Shown: positions 12,757 to 22,834 of the stretch, one piece after another
Numbering within the stretch: position 1 is the first letter of the stretch
Layout of the letters: every line of letters begins with the position of its first letter
NCBI GenBank assembly: GCA_902806575.1
Contig: CADCXD010000004.1
Location: 682,001 to 746,000, forward strand
DNA: 64,000 nt
Direction: 5' to 3'
Origin: Jackrogersella multiformis
Taxonomy: Eukaryota > Ascomycota > Sordariomycetes > Xylariales > Hypoxylaceae
Position numbers and translations under genes: made by a program
Notes under the pieces: generated by a model
Told to the model about the DNA's origin: nothing
The model's database searches: none
The model's input: only the letters and a program-made list of their open reading frames with translations

Positions 12757-15336
12757 CTAACCCAGCTTAGTGCGAGCCCAGCCGCGCATTTCAACAGCCG
12801 AAAGCGAGTCGAGGCCATACGCTATCGGTGGCTTCCCAGCCTCGATTTTAGTCTCGGGGCGTAGCATCTTCGTTATATGGGCCGACAACACCGCCACCGC
12901 TGCCTTGGCCAGCGGAGCCGTGTCCGTGTCGGCCCCTTCTATCGAGTGCTGCACCATCATGCGGAACCCGCGCGCCTCATGGTCCGCTTCGTCCTTGCCG
13001 CCGTGCTCCTCCGCACTTTCCTCATTGTCGCTGTCGCCAAAGAGGTAGCTGAAGCATGCCTCGTCGGACATGTCGCACGACGAGGCCTGCATGGGGTAGG
13101 CTATCCCCGTGATCAGCTGGGCGCTGCTGCTAGGGATGACTCCGGTCTTGCTTCAGTGTCGAGTAGGCCAGGATACGACGCAACATGCCCTCGTTGATAG
13201 GCGTTCACTGGCGTACATCGAAGCGTGACTCGAGGCTGGTACACACCTCGGCTACGTACCCGACGTCTTGAATGGCGCCCAGGTCGACGGTATTCGCTGC
13301 GAGCCCTAGCGGCTTGCGGTAACTAGCAAAGGCACCTAGGAAGGCATTCGCCGCCGCGTAATTGGCTTGCCCCTTATTCCATATGACGCCTGACACGCTC
13401 GAGAGCATGGTGAAGAAGTCGGGCGGCATCTTCTGCAGCTCGACATCCTGCGAGGCACGATGGAGGTTCCACGTTCCCTGAAACTTGGCCTTGAGCAGGA
13501 CGTGCAGCTGCGTATTAGACCAGTCTTACGCCGCCTCCGTCTGAAGCCTCACGTCACGTACCTCGTCATTGGAGGTCTCAAGGGCCTCTGTGGTAGCCTA
13601 GCCATACGAGACCATGACAGTAGAGGACTATCACGCAGCCATTTCCCCCGTTAGTTATGATGATTTTGCCGATGTGTTGCCCGCGACGGATCATCGCCAA
13701 GCGGCGGGGACGGCATCAAAACCATAGGTGATAAACCCGAGGTCTCCAGCATGGTCTAGAGCGATGGCGCAAGGTTGGGCGTGGTACTATCCAGCTGAAG
13801 AACCACGATTTTCCAGAGGCCATTGTCCGCAGCATGCTCGGGCTCTTCGTCCAGGCTGTTGATGCCTCTACCTAGGATAGCCAGAATGCCACCTTCGGCT
13901 GGTGAGTCCACCTCAACAACGGATTCAAATAGTTTATCAATTTTGGTGAGATGGCGCGTGGCCTGGCGGCTCCAGACATGGCTGAAAGCATCCATCTTAG
14001 GAAATGGCGGTTCTACAACCTCAGGAACCGAGCTAGAAGAGCTAGCAAGCGTGCCGGGCATTTGACTTGCCGAATATTCGCTATTAGGGGTGTTGGGGCT
14101 ACCCGAAGCGGATGACTTTGTGGGAAACTCTTCCTCAACTTGGGCGGTTTCGATACTTATTATCTCCGTCGTTATCGCTGCCTCACCTCTGGGAGTAACA
14201 ATAAGTGTGAATGCCTCGGGTTTTAGGAGAGATCTCAAGTTTCTCATCACATCTTCCACCGCCACCTCCGTTATATTTGGGGTCTTGACGATGGCGAAGT
14301 CATAGGCCACCTGGATGGAGAGACCCATTGTCTCCCTGCCGGGGCTTGCTAGACAGAAAGATGTCTTCTTTCGGGACTCATGATCTGCCTTATGATCATC
14401 GTCTCGGCTTCAGGTGTCAGATAAGTCAGCTAGTCCTTAGTCACCAAGGAGACATCTAGTTTCTAAGAAACCATATGGAACGTATGAGGGTCGGGCCTCG
14501 GGCCCACATCTAGCTTGGTGATATGAAGCCCGCGCACACGTACGAACAATGCACCGCTTTCGGGGTCGTATATGTTAATATCAGCATAGTAGCTCTTCAG
14601 TCGGCCCTTCCGCGCTCCGTGAACGCCCATTCGGCCACCGACGTGCCCTCGCGCAAAACCTCCGGCATTTTTTTAATTAGAATGTCATCCAGAACGGCCC
14701 AGATCATGATGTCCTGGATCTCGCTGCACTCACCTGCTACCAGCGCCGGGTTGGCGCTCTGGAAGCAGGCGTCGAGAACGGCCGGGTGTATTGGATAATA
14801 TGACTGAGGCTCCCACTTAGACATGGGGGCGCCAGCGATATGCGGGTGCAACAGGTGCGCTGACCGCTGGTCGATTCGATGCTATTAATGTTCAGGAATG
14901 CCGACCCAAACCTCATCCCAATATCGTTGTGGGCCTTGTACCATAGCTTAGCCGAAGTGTGATTTTTGAGGGGTAGTAGTGCGGTGCCGGTGAGAGGCTT
15001 GTCGACGGCGTCCTGCGCACGCACCCAGCCACTGCAGTGCTCGAACACGGAGCCTTCTACTTCAGTCGAGACACAAAACTCTTGCCAGTCCGTACTGCCC
15101 GGGACCGGTGCTAGCGATAACAGGGCAGCGATTAACTTGCCCTCCTCCACAACTAAAGCTCGCCGGAAGCGAATGTTGCGAAATCGGTATGCGAGACCGC
15201 CGGGAGATCCCACGGCCTGCTCGGGCTTTAGCGAGCAATGCTTCTGGTACATAGCCTCAAGCGCCGTAACGACGTAGCCTGCGGCGGACATCAGCACGTC
15301 GGTTCGCTCTATTATCGCCCTATGACAGTCACTCAT
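12757..15336 (-). pseudogene. Decayed highly reducing polyketide synthase (DH, MT, ER, KR, ACP remnants; KS-AT absent)
   Basis: Read on the minus strand, domains appear in the normal HR-PKS order but broken. Dehydratase: 15336 to about 14870 (SAAGYVVTALEA), then a frameshift near 14870, after which IHPAVLDACFQSA (around 14780) carries the catalytic Asp motif, followed by the DH end LFVRVRGLHITKLD near 14540. Methyltransferase: only a tail, AYDFAIVKTPN to KPEAFTLIVTP (about 14310-14190); the core is missing. Enoyl reductase: only its last residues, RRGQHIGKIIITNG near 13690-13650. Ketoreductase: C-terminal half PPDFFTMLSSVSG and KGQANYAAANAFL at 13429-13205. Carrier protein: YGLDSLSAVEMRGW near 12800, with the phosphopantetheine Ser retained but the last helix cut off. 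KS and AT are not found upstream. Stops and frameshifts make it non-functional. The original product is unknown. Confidence 0.9.
13535..13612 (+). pseudogene. Inverted fragment of the PKS ketoreductase start
   Basis: On the plus strand, opposite to the rest of the PKS relic, the frame around 13535-13612 reads LKPHVTYLVIGGLKGLCGSL. This is the characteristic N-terminal Rossmann strand and glycine loop of an HR-PKS ketoreductase. It sits exactly where that piece should be in the domain order, between the ER tail (about 13650-13690) and the KR C-terminal half (from about 13510 downward), but in reverse orientation. Breakpoints can only be bounded: one at roughly 13500-13535, the other at 13612-13650. 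Confidence 0.75.
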
Positions 15337-16387
15337 GCACGACTACCAGGTGCCTATATGTAACCAGGTGAAAATGGTAAACAGACCACGCATGTAGTTC
15401 CAGAGAGTATAAACTCCCACACTATGAACCGTACACATGCCCACCTAATTGATTAACGTGCCATTGATAATGGAATACTAAGGTGGGCTGTGTCTCACGG
15501 ATAGTCCTTCAGAGAGAACGGCTTTTCGAACTCTTTTACGATGGTAATGTTGGTAGATAGTTCGCCTAGGGTCTAACCTCACATCCAGTCAACAAGTAGA
15601 GCTGATCTACAGCTAGAAGCTTCCTGTAGTATACATCCTGCTTGCCAAAGGTAAAAGGTAAAAAGAGATTGACTGTCAGACTCAATTCACAGAGATGAAA
15701 GATTTTGTTTTCTTCAGCTTTCCCTTTTTTCTCATTTTCTTGTTCACTTCCTTTCAAGAGTTACGTAATTTCTATCAGTCGGCCTTAACTAGTATGACCA
15801 GACCTGTATGAACTATGGAGTAAAAGGAGAACTCGCAATTATCTATTTACCTCAAGTTAGAACTGTGTACTTAGCATATAAAATTTTATATATTGCTTAC
15901 AATGCCTTTAACCCTTACAGGTGTGGTGATGTTATATAAGTACCTACCGAAGGTACCCTTTACCCCTTTACCCCTTTGTATAATTTGTATAACTCGAGCA
16001 TTCGTGTTACCATCTACTACCTAGGTACCTAAGTACTTTAAGTACATATGCTTACCTCTAGGAGGTACCTAATGCATTAATTGCTTACATTTGCTAGCCA
16101 ATAAGCAAGCGATGGCTATCCTTGCATCTGCACCAAAATAGAAAAAGCAGACCATTAGGTACCGGGATATATGTACCTACCTAGGTATCTAGGTACCTAG
16201 GATATGGTACTAGCCGATGCAACTCGATATGGGCATCTTCTCGTTTCGTAGCTGGCGCCCCTATTTCCCCCTGACATTTAACAGCTAGGGCAATTGCTTA
16301 CTATACTATAGACGGCAGACTTGTGATCTCCATCCATCCGAGATTGGATCATACCAAGGGGAAAGGTCGTTGTCAAGCCGATAATAG
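15337..16387. other. Intergenic, palindrome-rich
   Basis: This lies where the KS-AT portion of the PKS would be expected, but neither the KS active-site DTACSS-type motif nor an AT GHSxG motif was seen. It is AT-rich and contains TACCTAGGTA-type palindromes near 16018 and 16170-16205. Confidence 0.5.
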
Positions 16388-16684
16388 TTGCACAAATGGA
16401 ATCTAAAGCGTGGAGCACCGGCTTCACCATTCTCGGCGAAAGAGCTCGAAGGGTCGTGGATTCCCTACAGTGGCGGGCCACGACAATGTCCCGGTCGACA
16501 CTTCGCGAAACGCCAAATACTGCTAACTTTCGCCTTGATGATAAGCCTGTTTGACTGTGAGATACTAGAGGATGGTAGAGACGTGCAGGAGAACTTCACG
16601 CTTAAGGGGTTCGGTAGTGGCGTGTCGCAGTCAATTGGCAAGGTGCTAATGAGAATACGGCGTAGAGATAAGGGCAGCATATAA
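16388..16684 (+). pseudogene. C-terminal fragment of a cytochrome P450
   Basis: An open frame of about 98 codons contains the heme-binding signature YSGGPRQCPGRHFAKR with the axial Cys, then ILLTFALMISLFDCEI and TLKGFG, and ends RIRRRDKGSI before a TAA stop. Only the last ~95 residues of a ~500-residue P450 are present. The I-helix and ExxR regions are not found upstream, and the frame has no suitable start codon. It resembles fungal P450s of the CYP7-like type (inference). Its position beside a PKS relic suggests it was a tailoring oxidase of the same lost locus. Confidence 0.85.
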
Positions 16685-16885
16685 ATTATCAGATTTAAGG
16701 CTTTTTGCAATAATATACCTATGCTAAGATATCAAGGTTGGTTAGAGCTGGCAAGCTGTGCGATGTAGGAGCATTTATTAAGAGAACTCTCCGGGAATGT
16801 AAACCCTTGGAAGTTGCAGACCATTAAATCGGTAGACCTGGGCAGCTAGGGGTAAGTTAAGGTACCCGTACCACCCGTGCCGCGC

Positions 16886-16917
16886 CCCATTTATATTCGG
16901 ACCCGGATATAAATGGG
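16886..16917. repeat. Perfect 11-bp inverted repeat with 10-nt loop
   Basis: CCCATTTATAT at 16886-16896 is the reverse complement of ATATAAATGGG at 16907-16917. The loop is TCGGACCCGG. A second short palindromic element with ACCCGT/ACGGGT arms follows at once. It lies between the P450 and SDR relics; function unknown. Confidence 0.8.
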
Positions 16918-17069
16918 ACCCGTCACGGGTGACCCACTGTAGTAGGAGCTTGTGACAGGTGCCGGTAATTATGCGTCCTGCTCTCTATTGCTGCCTCTAT
17001 AATGCACCGTTCGAAAGTAATCTAGGACTAATTAAGAACAGGTAGCGGGATTGTTGAGCGGTCGCTCAG

Positions 17070-17646
17070 CGGCTGGCTTCTTTAGGTGCCGGTGTGTTAG
17101 TGTGCGCCGATATGAACCTAGACGAGACGGCGACTATGTGCCGAAATATTAAGCCAGTCGATGTGCGCGATGAAGCTAGCGTCGATGGTTTAATAACCCA
17201 AGTTGCTAAGACTCACGGCCGCATCGATGTGCTTGTCAACACCACTGGTGGAAGTTTCCTTTCACTGACACCTCGCTAGCCTCAGAGGGTGCATTTCAGG
17301 GGGTAGGTAGTTACATCGCAGCAAAGCACGCAGTCAAGGGAATGATGCAGACGGCGGCTATTGAGAATGCTTCAGGGGTTTTCGGGTCAACGCCGTTGCA
17401 CTATCATATGTCTCATGACCGATGATAGACCAATTCCTCGAGACGTCCTCGGAGGTAAAAAAGGCCTTGCTCGGTGATCTTACCGTGGGCCGGCTGGTCA
17501 GACCTGGTGAGGTCGCAGATGCAGTGGCGCTCCTTACCTCTCCGGCCTCGAGCTACGTGAATGGACACACATTGGTGGTCGACGGCGACGCATCGTTGGC
17601 ACTGTCGAACACACCATTTGGAGCAGATCTTAAAGTTACTACCTAG
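17070..17646 (+). pseudogene. Broken short-chain dehydrogenase/reductase
   Basis: Pieces of a classical SDR occur in order but in different frames. LVCADMNLDETA is the region after the first Rossmann strand (from 17094). HGRIDVLVNTTGG carries the NNAG-like motif. GVGSYIAAKHAVKGMM carries the catalytic Tyr and Lys. VGRLVRPGEVADAVALLTS and NGHTLVVDGDASLAL form the typical C-terminus, ending at 17646. At least two frameshifts, near 17270 and 17380-17425, interrupt the frame, and the N-terminal GxxxGxG region is not intact. The family is clear. It was probably a tailoring reductase of the neighbouring PKS locus (inference). Confidence 0.85.
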
Positions 17647-17736
17647 TCTAGTTCAGTGATTCGTTCGATCCGTTAGATTCATTTACAACCTGACACACAC
17701 ACGCACATATGTAGTGCATATCACATAGGAAGCTAC

Positions 17737-17955
17737 TTGATCTTGCTGCCGGTCAAGAAGCTGTTGCCGGAGCAGAAATTGAGCGAGTTTGGAATCGATT
17801 CTATGTTGGCGGCCAAGTTTCGGACCTCCATCTTCCATGCGCTCGAAGTCGACGTTCCGTTCATAACGCTCTTAGCCAAACAGACGAGCGTGCGGAGACT
17901 GTCTGAGATCTTTATGACAGGACTAGAAAGTCGCGAGTTACCAAATGCCACCTAG
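17737..17955 (+). pseudogene. Isolated carrier-protein (ACP) fragment
   Basis: This frame reads LPEQKLSEFGIDSMLAAKFR then VDVPFITLLAKQTSVRRL. It has helix II with the GIDS attachment Ser, helix III and helix IV of a PKS-type acyl carrier protein. It differs clearly from the carrier domain at 12757-13092 (GLDSLSAVEMR), so it is not a displaced copy of the same domain. No upstream PKS domains are in frame. It is best read as the last remnant of a second synthase, or of a previous version of the locus. Confidence 0.8.
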
Positions 17956-19131
17956 GTTTACTAAGACTAACTCGATCCGTAGAGGCGAAGAACCAGCGCT
18001 AGTATTATGAACCTCCAAAGTAGAAATGAGGATAACATGCCCAATTTCTACGAGATATATGATGTTGCCCTAGATATTCCCTGCTAATTTCATGTTTTCT
18101 TATGGATTACTCAGGTACGTAAGATGAAACAATAACATCAACCTTGGAAGATTCTAAAGCAACTCGCTAGACATAATATATTACCTTTTGAAAACTTCAG
18201 GGTCTACCCAACCCTGCCTAACTTATGTATAACCTAACGAACTTAAGGAGGTACTTAATATATACATTTAAGTGATATTTGACAGAAATGTGCCACCCAT
18301 CAGGCTTGGTTTACTTCAAGGAGTCTTCATATAGCCTTTCATAATGGAGAATAGTACAAAACTCTATCAAGTCCTATTAACACCTCAAACAGTGGTTTGA
18401 TTGAATCTCTCTAACATGAGCTTTAAATTTCCAGATACAAATCCCTAGATATGAGTGCATTTAAATCAATTATGTGGTTTTGTCAGTTCTAAGTCCCGAG
18501 ATTGAACTTCGTAGGGCGGCCAGAACCACCATAAAAGAAAAGGGGGGTGGATGTCAGCACAGCACAGCACAGCACAAACACTCGACACTCTTAAACCACA
18601 ATAAACTCGACATCCGTGCAAAACAATCAGTTTACCAAAGCTTAGTATAGCCATACCCAGCTAGACCGCCTAGCTCAGCCATCTGACAGATGGTCCGCGG
18701 CTCGCCGAATTCAAAGCAATGTGTTTTGCACCAGACGCGGGCCTCCGCAATGGCTTCCGAAGCAGTGAAGTAGAGCGCCTTGGCCATACTATAGAATCTA
18801 TCTCGATGTCGTGCTCACGGCCGTGCTTCGTCTGATCATAAGCTCGAGCTTAAACGCACGTGTGGCGTCTGCTACCTCGCCAGTGGTGAAACTTAGTCGC
18901 CGCGAGCAGTCCAGAGGCTGGGAAGAAAGAGAAAACATCACAATTGAAATCATTCCGATCCCATCCTGAAGTTGATTACCTCTAGACCGAAAAAAGAACA
19001 GCTTTGTCTCTACCTAGCCACTACAGCAGACACAGTAAGGCATATCCGTTCCTCAAGCGTTCCCCCCCCCTTCTTCCTTCCTGCCTCTAACCCGACATTA
19101 TCTAACTAGAAGCAGAAGAAGAAGCCCAACC
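17956..19131. other. Intergenic
   Basis: It contains a (CAGCA)4 microsatellite at 18555-18574. A short minus-strand frame at 18787-18632 (51 codons, MAKALYFTASEAIAEARVW then HCFEFGEPRTICQMAE) looks protein-like in codon content but could not be assigned to a family. The last 60 bases are a pyrimidine-rich promoter-like stretch before the gene at 19132. Confidence 0.5.
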
Positions 19132-19623
19132 ATGGATTTCTCACCATTCGCCATGATCGCGTCGCCGGCGCTGCTCTTCATATACTGCGGCCTGACGATC
19201 TACCTAGCGCTGTGCGTAGCGGCGGGCTTCCGAACGGCGCACGCGCGCTGCAAGGACCAGCCCGTCTGGCCGCTGCCGCCCTGGCTCTCGGTGGCGCTCG
19301 CCGGCGTCGGCCTCTCGGTTCTGTTCGCGGTGATCGTCGTGCCCGCCACCGCCGCGCTCGCCGTGTGGACCGTCTGCGCCGATAGGTTCCGGCGAGGCCA
19401 CCACAGGTTTCGGAGGTGGAGGATGCGCCGAAGGGGCGAGGTCGTGGAGGAGGAAGACAGCCGCGTTCGCGACGACGACGACGCGAGCACCTGGACTACC
19501 GACGGCCCGCCGCATTATAGCCGGCATAGCCAGGACACTGTGCTGGATGCAGATACGGTAGAGAGGATCCTCCCCCGGCCAGCGCCCGTGCATATTCCAG
19601 GTCGCGGCGAGGAGATTCATTAG
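19132..19623 (+). CDS. Small two-helix membrane protein, function unknown
   Basis: Single-exon frame of 163 aa starting in a strong fungal context (AACCATGG). Residues about 6-33 (ASPALLFIYCGLTIYLALCV) and 50-80 (LAGVGLSVLFAVIVVPATAA) are predicted membrane helices. They are followed by a strongly basic stretch rich in Arg (84-100) and an acidic, Ser/Thr-rich tail. The codon usage is GC-rich like the neighbouring LCB3-type gene, which supports it being a real gene. A C/T-rich tract precedes the start, as is common for ascomycete promoters. I do not recognise the family. Confidence 0.65.
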   Translation: MDFSPFAMIASPALLFIYCGLTIYLALCVAAGFRTAHARCKDQPVWPLPPWLSVALAGVGLSVLFAVIVVPATAALAVWTVCADRFRRGHHRFRRWRMRRRGEVVEEEDSRVRDDDDASTWTTDGPPHYSRHSQDTVLDADTVERILPRPAPVHIPGRGEEIH

Positions 19624-20637
19624 GATCTCAACTATGGGAGTCGCAATATATTTTCATATTCATGACTGTAAGTAATAGCCTCTTCTTGGCAATCGACATT
19701 TGTACTAACGGAGGAGGGATAATTACCTAGGTATATATACCGATATAATATCTACAGGTGGTCAGTGGAACGAGAAAACGACGATCGAATCTACAAAAGT
19801 GTGGCATATTATCTATTACTGTTTAGACTATATGCATATTAGGCACACGGCATGCCGATCAGCTTGACGAGATCTGTACAGTTCCAAAGACAAAGTTGGC
19901 TAGGCCAAGATGAGAGCTTGATCTTGAAAATGCTGAAATGAGTGGGTGGCCGAGGGACGGCTTTCGGTAGTATAAACATGTACAGAGGATGGCCTTCCCC
20001 TATCACTCATAAAGTCGATACAACAACCAACATACACAGAATTTATCTAGGGACAATATAAGCCACATGTACCATGTCTTTTAGTAGGGAAATAGAGGGA
20101 ACTTACCTTTCATAATGGTCAAGGGACACTCGTATCCAGTCCAGTCTTCAAACTCGACTCCCGTCTCTACTTTATCTCGTATCAATATCACGAACATCAC
20201 CGAAGTCTCATTCAACACCAGTAAATACAAACCAAGGCAAATCTCAACTGTAACTGTATCCTTAATCGTAACTATTCACCGAATCCAACTACAGACAGCA
20301 ATCAGTTTTAGAAAAAGTATTATTATCGATCGATACCGGGGAAAGCTATATACAAGAAGACCACAAAAAGGGGGGTCGCGCAACCAACCCGTTGTCTCTG
20401 GGGGGGGGGGGGCGAAGAGCAGGACAAGCCAAGACAAAACAAGACAAGACGTGACGACCGACCAACCAACGCCGCTCGATGTATTAAGGCGTGTCTCGTA
20501 AGACGGGACACGCGTCACATGCATGTACAGCCGCAATCCAATGGGCTCGCTCATTAATTGACACCCCAACCCCAACCCCAACCTCGACCTCGACCTCGAC
20601 CTCGACCTCGGCTATAACCATAACCGCAGCCCTAACC
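19624..20637. other. Intergenic with simple repeats
   Basis: No gene recognised. A run of 12 G lies at about 20401-20412, and a compound microsatellite at 20564-20610 has CCCCAA units followed by ACCTCG units. The frame at 20115-20501 spans the G run and is not credible. Confidence 0.6.
20564..20610. repeat. Compound microsatellite (CCCCAA)3 (ACCTCG)5
   Basis: Three CCCCAA units are followed by five ACCTCG units, just downstream of the stop codon of the minus-strand phosphatase gene. It may lie in its 3' untranslated region. Confidence 0.85.
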
Positions 20638-22834
20638 TCACGCCACCCGCAAGTGTCCGGCGCCCAGTCCGGGGATGACTTCGTACAGCACGGGGATGAT
20701 CTCGACGGCCAGCCAGCCGATACCTGGAGTTCGTCATTAGCCTAAAATGCAAACGGTGCAGGCAAACACAAACACAACACCAAAGAAAAGGAAGGAAAGA
20801 GAAAAGCCAACAACTCACCACAGTAAACGACGAGCTTAGTAACGACCTCGACGTCGTACCTGACCCTCGGCTTGACGAGCTTGGAGAAGACCTCGTGCTC
20901 CCCCAGCTCGTCCTGCTGCGCGACATACACGTCGGGCTCGGTCCCGGCCTCCCCATCCGCGCCCGCCTCGGCCGGCGAGACCACCACCGTGCCCTCTCCC
21001 ATCATCTTCTCGAAGTCGCTCGGCCTGCTGGCGCTGCTCGTCACAGCCGTTGTCGCGCTCTCCTCCCTCTCCCCCAGCTGCAGCTTCTTCGGCTGTTGCT
21101 GCAGCCTCAGGTCCTGCGCGCTGCCCCTATTCTTCAGCTCGTCCTGGACGACCTCTGCGATGTCGTCCTCGACGCCGGCGGCGCTGACGCTCTCGCGCCG
21201 CCTCCTCTCGCGGTAGGCGAGGGTCTCGTAGGCGTCGGCGGCGCTCTGCGGGCCGACGCTGACGGAGCGGCCGCGGCCGGGGTGGCGCACGGCGGTGATG
21301 AGCCCCGGGAGGTCGCTGACGTTGGGCATGACGTTGTCGACGCGCAGGCGCAGCGGGATGTTCTTGTACTCAGAGGCCGGCATGAAGAAGCGGCGGGGCA
21401 GGCTGAGGCCGCGGTCCTCGATCAGCCGGAACAGGTGGGGCAGGCCCCGAAGCAGCGACGGCTTGGCCACCTCGCGCCACGCGAAGATCACCAGCACCCC
21501 GAACAAAATCCGCGACGTCACCACCGCCCACCCCAGCGCGTCCAGGTCGAACGGGATGTCCGCCAGCGACGACCGCGCGAACCGCCACGTCCCGATCTCG
21601 AGACCCATCATGACCCCTGCGAAGGCCACGCTGTCGTCGAAGCAGGGGCAGTCGTCCGCGGGCTCGGGGTGCACGCGGATAAGGATGATGATCAGCAGTA
21701 ATATGCTGCACAGGCTCGTCCAGCTGTTCGCCAGGAGGTACGCGTCGAGGGCGGGGCCGTAGTGGAACTCGACCAGGGAGATGACGGCGCCCATGACGGA
21801 GCCGGCGATGACGTCGACGAAGCCGTGCATGCCGCAGTACAGGCGGCCGAAGACGATGCTAATGGCGTAGAAGTAGGCCAGCGCCTCGAGGGTGAACTTG
21901 GTGTTGGGCTGGAACGTGTTGTCGGGGGACTTGAGACACAGGATGCCGTAGACGGCGACGGAGACGGCGTTGGCGGAGTGGGTGGACGGGAAGCCGTACT
22001 CGAGCGCCGCGGAGCCGGACATGGTGATTCGGTGGAGAGGCGGAGATAGGGGTCGTGGTAGGGAGAAGAAGTCCTTGACGAAGCCGGTGAAGAAGACGCC
22101 CGTCGCGAGGATATGTACAATTCTGGTATCTCATGTCAGCCGCTTCTATCCTATCCCGCCATCATAGCTCAAATCCCTCTATCTGATCATTCTAGATCTA
22201 GACAAGACCGGAGGAAGCGAAGTGAACCATACCCTTTTCCGAACAAACCGTTGCCGCACCAGAACAAGATAGGCAGCCCGATCATGAAGAAGGTATGGGT
22301 GCCGAGATTGGCGGTGATGGCGAAATAGCTATCGAGCGGGTGGGAGCGCAGAGTTGCCTGTAGCCAGGCTAGATATGGTGTCTCCCATCGGACGAGGAGG
22401 AGGGCTCGTTGTCGCAAGTCGTATCGCCATTTTGGAAGAGCGCGCTTGTCTGTAGGAAAAAAGAAGAATCGATCAGTATTTGTGGCCCTTTTCACTTTCG
22501 CATGTGTGTATATGATAAAATCCTCCGCGTGCTGAATCTTGGCCTTGGCCTTGGATATGTGATGTTTGTGTTCCTGAGTGAAGCTCTAGTGGTATCTCGT
22601 ACGTATGCGCCAACAACGAATTCCAGTCTCGTCGGTGATATTTGTTTCTTTTTCTTTTTTTCTTTCGCGTGATATCTCTGCCTCTCTTCCCGCTCGAATT
22701 TATGAAAAGGCACACGTACAATGGTCTAGACTCCGCAGTCCAGCATCGATCACAGGCTCCTTCTCTTCCTCGGCCTTCACCTTCTCATTGGCGTGCCCCG
22801 CTACGCCATTGGCGTAGGGGATGGTGATATTCAT
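20638..22834 (-). CDS. lcb3: Long-chain base 1-phosphate phosphatase (PAP2 superfamily, Lcb3/Ysr3 class)
   Basis: Four minus-strand exons: 22834-22720, 22449-22233, 22122-20819 and 20723-20638. All introns are GT-AG, phases close perfectly, and the product is 573 aa. After MNITIPYANGVAG the protein has LDHYKRALPKWRYDLRQ and the membrane-embedded phosphatase signature in three parts: KDFFSLPRPLSPPLHRITM, then GFPSTHSANAVS, then GRLYCGMHGFVDVIAGS with the catalytic His and Asp. Further hydrophobic segments follow, then a long, polar cytosolic region (about 300-520) typical of filamentous fungi, and the hydrophobic end GIGWLAVEIIPVLYEV. It dephosphorylates dihydrosphingosine/phytosphingosine 1-phosphate in the ER, controlling sphingoid-base signalling and ceramide supply. 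Confidence 0.95.

Noticed and set aside
20895..21701. 268-codon plus-strand open frame
   Set aside because: Antisense shadow of the GC-rich lcb3 exon 3; low-complexity Ala/Arg/His/Leu content.
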